From Gnetum montanum (lineage: Eukaryota > Streptophyta > Gnetopsida > Gnetales > Gnetaceae), in contig MNCI01001931.1 in assembly GCA_015680685.1 (NCBI GenBank), positions 217,985 through 264,060 of the forward strand: DNA of 46,076 nt. The letters are read 5' to 3'. Below the pieces are notes generated by a model. The model was not told where the DNA came from, searched no databases, and saw nothing but the letters and a program-made list of their open reading frames with translations. The position numbers and the translations under genes are program-made. Each line of letters starts with the position of its first letter. The first letter of the stretch is position 1. Of the stretch, positions 20,513 to 29,645 are shown piece by piece.

Positions 20513-22517
20513 TGAAACACCACAAAAATTTTGGGTAACACTTGTAGACAGAAATTGAGCTAAGTCATGTTGGTCCCTAACATGACCAAGCTTGAAAGCC
20601 TCAAAAATAGCATTAAATGGAGCATAATTGAACAAGAAAGAGTTCCCTGGGATCCACAGGTGACTACATTAGCATCTGACATTAGGGATTCCATGTTTTG
20701 GGTTCAAAATATTTGGGTTTGACCAAGTATACTCTGTTCACACTAGGTTGTACGCTGGCCAGCGTACAGGCCAGCGTATAGCAACTTTTGGGCCCCAAAA
20801 ATGACTCAAAACATACTAGAATCAAGTTTTTGGACCCTCCAAGACCTTCCCCAAGGTCCCCAGTAGCTCTCAGGCACCTGAAAATCAAATATTGGGCCCT
20901 AAATGATGCATTTTCATGTGTGTATGCTGGGTACATTTTGGTGTACGCTAACCAGCGTACAGCCTAGCGTACACCACCAAAAACGGCCCAAAATAGGCAT
21001 CAAAGAGCAATATTTTCACTTAAAATTGACTCCTAGAGGTAGGTCAACTATTGGGCATCATCACAGGTACTTGAAAATTAGGTTTTGACCTCAAAATGAT
21101 GCATTTACATGTGTGTACGCTGGATACATTTTGGTGTACGCTGACCAGCGTACAGCCTAGCATACACCACCAAAAATGGCCCAAAACAGGCATCAAAGAG
21201 CAATATTTTGACCTAAAATTGACTTTGAGAGGTAGCACAACTATTGGGCATCATCTCAGGCACCTGAAAATTAAGTTTTGACCTCAAAATGATGCATTTA
21301 CATGTGTGTACGCTGGGTACATTTTGGTGTACGCTGACCAGCGTACAACCCAGCGTACACCATCAAAAAATGGCCCAAAACAGGCACCAAAGAGAAATAT
21401 TTTCACCTAAAATGGACTCCTAGAGGTAGGGAAACTGTTGGGCATCATCACAAGCACTTGAAAATCAATTTTTGACCTTCAAATGATGCATTTTCAAGTG
21501 TGTACATTGGGTACATCTTGCTATATGCTGGCCAGCGTATAGCCTAGCGTACACCACTAAAACAGGCCTGAAACTACATCAAAATGAAGTCAAAATTGGC
21601 ATCCGAACACCTTGGAGGATCAGAAACACTCAAGAACCAAGGGACAAGCACTAGCATACATAGTTAGACATCCAACATGTCAATTCATGAGGTGTACGCT
21701 TAGGTGTATGCTAAGCCTGTACACTGAGGTTGATGCTGAGGTGTACGCTGAGGTTGATGCTGAGCTCGTACGCTGAGGTTGATGTTGAGCCTGTACGCTA
21801 AGGTTGATGCTCAATCTCATATGCTGCATGCTGCATAATTGTAACATATCCTACAGTTGGTCAACGCATCACCTATCTCCCGATCTGAATTTTTCTCACC
21901 TCACAACCACTCATCTCCTTCAAGATCTGAATCTAACGCCCAAGATCTTATAAAAACCTCGATTTTTCACTAGATTAAGAGGGGAAATTTTTACAAATAG
22001 ACACAAGAAAATGGAATATGGGAGACTTGGTAAAATATGGGCATCAACCTTTGCACGCTGGGCATCAGACTTGGACGCTGCATTTCCCTGCAATCCAAAA
22101 CCTGCATCTTCCAGCACCCATCATCATCCATTAGGGTTGAATAGCTGCCTTGTGATCAATCCACAACTACGTTCTGACTGGTGCACTCTGTAATCATTTT
22201 TTATATAAAATATTTTACATTCTGCCTAGATTTATTGCAGTTTTATTTGTTTTTAGTTTACATTTACATTCACGTCATCGTGCTTGTTTACGTTACAGTT
22301 TACATTTAATGTGCATCATTTATGTATAACCCAAGGCATTGCAAAGTGCGTACGTTGGGGAAGTCCTCATTTGATCCGTGTGTAGACTATTCAAGGCACT
22401 ATGCCTTCGTCCATTCCAGCTTGCCCTCAAGAGAAGGTAGGGTCTTCTGTATTTCTTCTGAGGATCATCTGGTGTTTGTTTCATTCCAGTGTTACACTGA
22501 CGATTTCGGACTGTACA
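20513..22517 (+). repeat. Element B 3' LTR
   Basis: It starts TGAAACACCAC and ends CTGTACA, collinear with 5224-7190. It has the same four-unit array of about 193 bp (markers at about 20901, 21095, 21288 and 21482), the same short GTACGCTGAG array (about 21690-21815) and TATAAAA at 21949-21955. Confidence 0.92.
20845..21560 (+). repeat. Tandem array of about 193-bp units in B 3' LTR
   Basis: Four units correspond to those of the 5' LTR. The palindrome GTACGCTGACCAGCGTAC is perfect in the unit near 21136 and again near 21330. Confidence 0.85.
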
Positions 22518-22522
22518 CATCT
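22518..22522. other. Target site duplication of element B, right copy (CATCT)
   Basis: Identical to 5219-5223 and directly after the LTR CA. Confidence 0.92.
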
Positions 22523-23144
22523 ATTCTTAGCTTTCCATACACATCTTGGACTTATGTAACCATTATTGGGTTACTATGTGTTATTTTACTAGGTGAACCA
22601 AGCAATAACACTACTGGGATTACGAAATGGTTACACTTATACATTCAAAACTAGTCATACTCATTCCACCTTACTAATGGACATGGAATAGTAAAGTACT
22701 TGAGAAATGTAAAGGACTAAACTAAAGTAAAAATATTAAAGGAATGAAAATTAAGCTAAGTAAAGAAAATGACTAAGTAGAAAATAAAGAACTAAGTGTA
22801 ATGTTGCAATGGTGGAAACAATCTAGATCTTTATTTCTTTTCATTAACTATGCCTAGGTACGATCCACTTGAATAAAGATGTTGTACAACTATTCAACAC
22901 CACACTACGGGAATTCACTCTATCACTAGGTGTAAACTATGAAAACAAACTGCAATAGTTTCACTAAGGTTGGAATGAAAGTTATTTGTTAGATGCAAGC
23001 AAGTGTTGGTATTTATAGGGGTGACTAAGATCCTCTAAAATGCATCAATGATGACGTATGCAGGGTTGTGATGTCATAGATGTGATATCATAGATGTGCT
23101 ATCCTTGATATGATATTGTGACCTATGACAAAAACGTTTTATCA
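22518..23144 (-). repeat. Element E 3' LTR, segment right of insertion B
   Basis: It continues the E LTR with close matches to 45550-46076 (for example ACTTGAGAAATGTAAAGGACTAAACTA). The minus-strand core promoter box TATAAATA is at 23010-23017. Beyond it lies a U3 array of TCATAGATGTGATA units (about 23075-23120). The LTR ends at ATCA, 23144. Confidence 0.88.
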
Positions 23145-23155
23145 TACTCCCATAA
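23145..23155 (-). other. Element E polypurine tract
   Basis: Minus strand TTATGGGAGTA directly before the LTR. It corresponds to TGTGGGGGTA in D and ATGGGGGTA in C. Confidence 0.7.
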
Positions 23156-24019
23156 CTAACTAGAAACTTTTCCTCAAGTTAAAATAAAATAAGGATGGAG
23201 TTCCTTACAAAATTGGGAGTCATACTCAAACTTTGATATGACTACTTGACTTTGAATATCACATTTTGTTTTGAGTGGTTTTTTATAAAATTATCATGCA
23301 TGACATGATGCACACATTTGACAACAAAACAAAACAAAATAAAAAATGGTAAATTTCAATGTACCGTTTAGGTTCCTTGTAGCCATGGCTCTTCCATCAG
23401 CTTTGTTTCTTTGTCGTCAAGCTTCTAAAATTGATAACATTTTAGTAGCTTCCAAAGCTTCTCTTCTTCTTATCTTAGGTCATGTAGCATCCAAGCTAAT
23501 TTTGTAATGCTTGATGGTGTTGGTATTTCCCATGGGCATGGAAGCTATGAAAACATTTTGTTGGCTTTCACATGATAAGCTGCAAACTACCTCCTTTTTT
23601 CCTCAAATGCCATGGCCATCTTTCTTAATTCTTAGTAATTTGTCATTCGTCGGGCTAGGTTTGTTGCTACATCTTTTTGATTTTCGTAGCTAAATTTTAC
23701 TATTTCAAGCTTATAGCTTGTAATATGTAATTTCTATTATGCATCTTTCTAGTTAGCAAAATCTTTTTCATACATGACATATACTGTAGCTACCTGTTGC
23801 ACTAGCTCATTTCTCAATCTACCTACTATTAACATGGTCAAATTAGCATACTGAAGGTTTGCTCACCCCATGTATTCTATGAGATTCTCAATCTATAGGT
23901 TTTTATTCTTCACTTCAACTTGGTTGACATGGGTGAGACTATCCAAAATGGGCTACCAATCAGGTGTTTGATTGGACTGATTTTGGCTTTAGTTATTTGG
24001 ATTTTTTTTCATTGATTTG
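23156..24019 (-). other. Element E 3' non-coding, left part
   Basis: 23156-23290 aligns with 38690-38820 of element D (CCTCAAGT, GTTCCTTACAAAA, TTTGAGTGG). From about 23300 the similarity stops. I see no convincing gene in 23300-24019, though the minus strand may hold the decayed end of the coiled-coil protein described next. Confidence 0.55.
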
Positions 24020-25245
24020 CTTATACATGCCCACTTGGTCTCTAAAGTGTTCCTTGAGTAGTTCATGTTTCTTGGCCTCATTTTTCCATGTGTTGATTTT
24101 GATTACTAATTTTTAATGGATAGCATAGACTTCTTCCATTAATAGGATTCATTTTTCTCTAGCCAATTTGCTCATGTCTTAGTTAACTCTGATAAACTAT
24201 TCACTTAACTCATGGATACTTTCTTTGAGAACATTTTTTTATTTCTCTATGTCTATTAACCTCATGTTCTCAGCAATAATTCTCTTATTTTCTTCTTCCA
24301 GGGTAGTTATGACTTTGACATGTGCATAAGTTTGGGCTTTTGTCATAGATGCATTCCATATTACTTTCTCCTTTTTCATCTCTACTTGAATATTGCTAGC
24401 TATAAGTTGTGTTACTTGCTCAGTTCTAAATTTATCCAGCTAGTTTGGCATGTTATGCAAGGTTGCTTCTTTTTTCTTTTAGGCCTACAAATTCATCTTG
24501 CAACCTCTACATTTCATTTTCTGCATGTTTGACTCTCGTTTTGACCATGATCAACTTGCCCTTTATGGAGATTAGATTCGACTGAACTGCAGTGATATTG
24601 TTGGGAATATCAAAGAGATTTTTCATAACTTGGCCTATCTGTCGTAGTTGATCCAAAATATCTTTATGTTCTGCTTGGGTCATAGATGTATCAACTAACA
24701 TTTCAACATTCCTAGTTCTAGTAATATCCATTGGTGGCACAATAATAACATTAAATGATTCCTTAATGTGATTTGTAATTACTTCTATTACTCTTGATGC
24801 ATCTTGGTGTTGCATCACCACTATTGTAGCTCCTTCTCCTATTTCTAACATGACCTAGAAAGATGTAGCATTTTTAGAAATCTGTTGTGCCCAGTCTTCA
24901 TCCTCTTCCACCTATAAGAATGCTTGACCACTAGTAGGTCTTGTTGATACAACATGTCTTATGGGGTTATCTCTTACTTTGTATAATGCAGAACCTTTCC
25001 TCATTCTCCACCTAATGGTCTTAGAAATTTGCTACAAATGAATCATAGAAGGTCTACAATCTTGTTGAGTTGGCAGAGTACTCTGTTTAGGTCTATCACT
25101 AATAGGTGTTGACCCACAAGATCCTACTTGCTCTTTTCCTATTGCTAGAACATTGCATGTAGGTGTTGAAACTACTGCTCCCTTAGTGCTTGCTGGCTTC
25201 TCTAGTTGATCTTTATTTCATGGCACTAGTTTGGACATCTCAACA
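24020..25245 (-). pseudogene. Remnant of a coiled-coil protein, minus strand (E-specific region)
   Basis: From an ATG near 25240 the minus strand reads M-S-K-L-V-P-stop-N-K-D-Q-L-E-K-P-A-S-T and stays in frame, with few stops, to about 24500. It contains G-E-G-A-T-I-V-V-M-Q-H and a 114-codon open stretch (24851-24507). A helical region follows, with heptad-like Leu/Ile spacing (L-E-E-E-N-K-R-I-I-A-E-N-M-R-L), reached through a frame change near 24300. The G-E-G-A-T-I motif recurs in the plus-strand remnant to the right, so the two are related. Its role is unknown; it resembles the C-terminal coiled-coil part of plant transposon-associated proteins. It is absent from the corresponding part of D. 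Confidence 0.5.
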
Positions 25246-26050
25246 TATGATGCATTCCAGAATTTTTGTAAGATATCATTTGTGTATCCTAGAATCCCAG
25301 CTTCCTTGCACAATCTTTTGATGAGGCAATGGAATGATAGTGTAAGTTTTTCTACCTTCTTTTCTTCAAATATTCTCTACCACTTAAACACAATAGTGAG
25401 GCCTAGTAAGGTCACTATCTTCTCCACTCATGTATGCGTTGCTTTAAGTGGAAAATTTTCCATCAACCTCCCTCAACTCATCTTCCTGGATATTGAGAAG
25501 TGGTTCAAAGAGAATGAGCGAGGGAGGAAGATGCTCCCCTTTCCATGCCTAATCAAAAAAATTTTCTCAATGAAAGGCATAGCTTAGTATGCCAATGATA
25601 TCATCTATCATGCTCATGTTACCTCCTAGCAGGAGATGATTGACAAAGCACTAGCAAAATTAATTAAGAAGAAGTGACCACCACCACCCATTAGAGAGAC
25701 AATGCCAAAGGCTTGTGCATCCATTGAATGCATGAGGAAACTCCATGAGGAATCCTCGTAGTAGTAGCAAGGAGAGCCAAGTGATGGTAAATCATTAGTC
25801 TACTAGCTAGCATTAAGCCATCTTAATGAAGTGACTAGAACAATAAGCTAGCTAGAGGAGACTACCCCACTATTTTCCACCCAAAGAATGTAGGGGCCCA
25901 TAAGGTCGAACCCAAGTGCCTAAGAGGTTATGGTGTCTATTGCTAGACAGTAAGAGTCCCCTAAAATTTTTGGAAATACCATAACCTTCTCGGTACACTT
26001 GGAGGATGGTGAGGGGGCTACTATCTTGATGATGCAGCATTGGGGATAGG
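25228..26050 (+). pseudogene. Putative plant transposon protein domain remnant (PF20167-like), plus strand
   Basis: The open stretch 25231-25587 encodes a domain with the layout ..L-Y-H-L-N..R-P-S......S-G-K-F-S-I-N-L-P-Q-L-I-F-L-D-I......R-K-M-L-P-F-P-C-L-I-K-K-I-F. This closely resembles the family called 'putative plant transposon protein domain', found in many plant LTR-element proteins of unknown biochemical role. The frame continues with stops to L-E-D-G-E-G-A-T-I-L-M-M-Q-H near 26000-26045, also found on the minus strand to the left. The first codon in the frame here is TTG, with a stop just upstream, so no start is claimed. Orientation is opposite to the host element. Confidence 0.55.
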
Positions 26051-26054
26051 AACT

Positions 26055-26830
26055 ACAAAGAACAAATGAGCTATTGACATTGAATTTTCCCATGAGAATA
26101 CCACTTCCTCTAGTGGTGTAGGTGGAAATTATCTTGAGCCTTTTGGTAAGAAAAAGGTGGTAGGTTCCAAATTTAAAATATATTTTCTCCTCAATAGTAA
26201 GTTCACTATATTGTTTATCTTCTTTTCCATAAGTTCTTTGTATCTACAACTTTTTTGCATTTGTGTTGGATCTAGTAGAGATCTATTCTATGTTTTCTCT
26301 GACATTTGGAATATTAAGTGCCTTGGTAATGGCTTCAATTGATAAGGCATGAATACTTCTTCTATTTTTACAATGGGATCATCTTGTTTGTTTTTTAAGA
26401 ATTGGTAGACTTCTCGTAAGTACCATTCACCATTACATGATAGAAATCGTCATAAAGGAGAGGCTTAGAGTTATGTTCAGACATTTCCAAGTGGACATGA
26501 TTGATCCAAAATTTAGTTCCATAATCATTGTGGACATGATTGAATTTTCTTGAATTCCCTAGAGACATTCTATTGATAGCATGAGGTGTTGTCCTTGCTT
26601 TGGAGCTAGTGGTAATTCTACCTTAACCTATGTGGATTGTTCAGTAGCACATGTTTGTTGGCGAATGCTAAAGGATTTGGGCCTCCTACTCTGCTTGTGG
26701 GGTTTATTCTCCAGCTTTTCCTCTGCCTTGATCTCTTGGTCTTTTACTTCCTTGTTATGAGGGTCTTTCTTCTGTAAGTCTTTTAGAAGGTATAATAAAA
26801 TTTATTTGCTCTTATTTTATTATTTGATCA
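26055..26830 (-). pseudogene. Unrecognised decayed reading frame, minus strand
   Basis: The minus strand has a long, nearly stop-free reading near 26480-26150 with W-Y-L-R-E-V-Y-Q-F-L-K-N-K-Q-D-D and L-K-P-L-P-R-H-L-I-F-Q-M-S-E. It is preceded by H-V-H-L-E-M-S-E-H-N-S-K-P-L-L-Y-D-D-F and a basic Lys/Arg/Glu-rich stretch (about 26800-26700). A TATA-like TATATATA lies at 27062-27070 upstream on this strand. I do not recognise the product. Its position suggests it belonged with the coiled-coil and plant-transposon remnants and that the segment between has been inverted or duplicated. Confidence 0.4.
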
Positions 26831-28745
26831 AGATTTTTAGTTAATAGTTCTTGTTCTTACCTTTAATATACTCTTTTGGGTGTTAGAAAAATTTGGCTCA
26901 AATTGGATTATCTATGCACACACTCTTCCCCACAACTAAGTTATTCACTTTGTGATCAGAAAGGTTTTATAGTGCTTGGAAGTTTGGTTGTCACAAGGTT
27001 AAAAAAAACATGAACTTCCTTTGCTAGAAATGAGAAGAATGAAAAATTTCTAACAACTTGCACATATATATAGAATTCTATGTCAACAACATCATAGTTA
27101 CAATGTTGTAGAGCTTAATACATCGTAGTTGCAACGTCATCACTGGAAAATTTTGATTTTTGAGCAATTTTAAATGAAAAAATTGAGTTCCCTGGATAGT
27201 TTGGAAGATATAGAGATTGTCTAAATTGATCTTAATCATAGAAGATGCTTAGAATATGCAGTTTTGGTGATGAAAGATCATGAAGAAGGAATCTTTACAA
27301 AAGAAGGTCAACGAGATGTATAAAAGATGGTAGTAAAGGTTGCCAAAATTATGATTAGATGTAAAAAATATAGGAAAGTGAAAATTTATGGTCTAAGTAT
27401 CTTGGAGGTACAAGATGATGTGGAATTGATTATGAGGTATGAAGCACAAGGATTATACAAATGTGTCCTCCCTAAAGTAGGCTTTAGCCCTTAGTGCCAT
27501 TGTATGACCATGCCTATAAGTGTTCATAGGCACTCAAGAAGTTGAATGTAGAACATACCTATCTTGCAAAACATAGATGTTAGTATCACCAGAATGAGAA
27601 AATAATACTAGATTATATAAAACCATAAAATTATGGTTATATATAATAGTGATGTGAAATGGAGGTAGAAAAGATTGCAGAAATTGGGATTGTAGAAATC
27701 GGGATGTGAGGTGTCTTACCATAGGCATAATGAATTCTTGTATGATGTGTATGGTTAAAGTAATCATTAGCCTTTTTTTCCAAGATTTGAACCAAGTCCA
27801 TACCACTTATTAGTGACATCGCATTGCATCATCCAAAAACTAACAACCACAAGACTACCATGACTATAAAAAGTATTAACACATGACCATGAAGTTCAAA
27901 GAAGTAGTTTATTAACTGCACACTTTATTTTTTACATTTCTAAGAAGTTTCCTACCTTTAGGCATGGCTAACATGTCTTTCCAATGACATAGTAAGGTAA
28001 CACTTATTGTATACATAGTTCATTAGTTCCATTTTTTGTTACAACTCAAGTAAATAATACAATCTTAATAGTAGGATCATACTTGTAGTAGTAGCCTTAG
28101 TGAATCCACAAATCTCCTTGATGTCACACCCTTGTCATTCCCACTTGATTCTTCAATTTTCTATCTAGGCATAATGATCAAAGGTTTATTTTAGTTTTAT
28201 TATAAAAAGGATATCATTATGGCCATGGTGAAAACCTCTTATTAATGAAAATAAGTGGATGGATCATATAGTTTCACTATATATATAGAATTATTTTTTC
28301 AATGATTTGATAATATAGGGCAATATTCACATTATTATGATCGCATCCTTTTTTATTCCTTCCACTTTCATTAGAAAAATCAACAAAAATGTGTACAAAA
28401 AGATGATGAAAAATTATAGAAAAATGATAAGAATAGCAAAAATGATAAGAACAAGAAAATGTAGAAAGAATTTAAAATGTATCAAAGAATAGAAAATGAT
28501 TTTAAAAATGAGAAAAGTATAAAAGAATAGAAAAGATATCAAAGAATGTAAAAATTGGTAAGAAATGCGAAAAGGTATAACAAAAAATTATAGACCAAAA
28601 AATTAGAAAAAAAAAACTGAAAGGCACTTATCAATTCCTAAGTTAAGATAGGGCATCTTCCCCATGATTAAACTCATGGGCAAGTGTTTGGGAAATGGAT
28701 CCTAGATCGCTCAAATCATACACTATAGGTTTCTTATTTACCATC
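26831..28745 (-). other. Element E 3' non-coding, right part
   Basis: About 27470-28620 aligns with 39660-40780 of element D in the same orientation (GTCCTCCCTAA.GCAGGCT, CCAAGTCCATACCA, ATTTTAGTTT.ATAAAA, and a purine-rich AGAAAAATGATAAGAA-type tract at 28390-28600). The block 27060-27150 has two copies of CATCGTAGTTGCAACGTCAT-like sequence. No gene is called. The minus frame 28909-28643 crosses the boundary of element C and is rejected. Confidence 0.65.
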
Positions 28746-28750
28746 CTTAG
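28746..28750. other. Target site duplication of element C, left copy (CTTAG)
   Basis: CTTAG precedes TGATGGGAC and is repeated right after the 3' LTR at 35738-35742. Confidence 0.85.
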
Positions 28751-29499
28751 TGATGGGACATAATATCGCATTTGCCGCAATATCGAATCCCTTGTAATAT
28801 CATGTCTTCCCCTACTAGTGAACAAGGTAGATTGGCCTTTGCTTGTTTCATCTTTGAATAGCTTCTTGTTCTTGGCATGCACTTTGTCTAAACCGAAGTT
28901 TGCTTGCAACCATTGTATTCAATATATTTGTCTATAAGTTCAATCTCAAATTTCGGGATCGCACATTCTCCAAATTCAATTTTGTTGCATTTTATTTACA
29001 TTGATTTTATAATCATTTTGCATCGTTTACATCATTATCACTACCTTCAAGATCTGATCTTGGAGCAGATCTCGTTTTCTCGTCAACCAATATTATACCC
29101 TCACATTGAAATCGTCATCCTGTGATCCGATCATTACAAAATTTACTGATTAAGTAAGTCCCTGTCTGATCAACAAGACCGTTTAGGGCACCTTAGATTT
29201 ATTTTCTCCAACACGGCCCTTGCACAGATCTGGGGTTGGAACTGTGTACATGGAAATTCGCTCGGTGTTTCCAGCAACCGCCGTTTTCTGTCATTACAGT
29301 AATCCCAGCAACGAATAGCGTTTGGTAATCCAAGAAGGTTGCATTGGCTCTGGGTGTAAACAGTAAGTGGAAATAGATGCTGATGCTAGGTTAATTAATA
29401 CTTAGTTAGTTAAAGTAAGTTAATTAGTCTCTTCACTAGATTGCACATGTAACGCTTGTATTCATATGGTTGAGTGTAGGGGTACCTCGCCACTCATCA
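28751..29499 (+). repeat. Element C 5' LTR, chimaeric (749 bp)
   Basis: The first about 35 bp and the last about 190 bp match the 3' LTR. The middle (about 28786-29305) does not match and lacks the TATAAATA box. About 175 bp near the end are deleted relative to the 3' LTR (junction after CTCTTCAC at about 29435). Confidence 0.75.
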
Positions 29500-29519
29500 T
29501 TGGCGTTGTTGTCGGGGAA
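29500..29519 (+). other. Element C primer binding site
   Basis: TTGGCGTTGTTGTCGGGGAA directly follows the LTR. It equals the tRNA-Asp-type site TTGGCGCCGTTGCCGGGGA except for transitions of the C-to-T kind. Confidence 0.88.
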
Positions 29520-29645
29520 TAAGTTATTTGTGTGCTAAGTAGAAAATAGGAAATCATCCACATCATTGGGAAGCTTAAACAAACCCTTAGGATTAATTAA
29601 ACGAAAAATTATATAACGGTTAATCAGCACACCGAATAAGACACA

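Larger units (their letters stand above)
5224..22517 (+). mobile_element. Element B: full-length Tat/Ogre-type Ty3/Gypsy retrotransposon (17.3 kb)
   Basis: B has two LTRs of 1967 and 2005 bp with TG...CA ends, a PBS, Gag, protease, reverse transcriptase, RNase H, a second archaeal-type RNase H, integrase and a polypurine tract, flanked by a perfect 5-bp duplication. Two RNase H domains after RT, the second with the N-N-V-A-E-Y-E motif, are diagnostic of the Tat lineage (Ogre, Retand, TatI-III). The great length and the non-coding gap between PR and RT fit Ogre-like members. LTRs differ at about a dozen sites in the first 215 bp by my count, mostly transitions. Coding parts hold over 20 in-frame stops and at least three frameshifts, so B is inactive. 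Confidence 0.92.

Noticed and set aside
28643-28909. 88-codon minus-strand open frame spanning the left end of element C
   Set aside because: It crosses the C LTR boundary and the target duplication, so it cannot predate the insertion as a gene; no motif is recognised.
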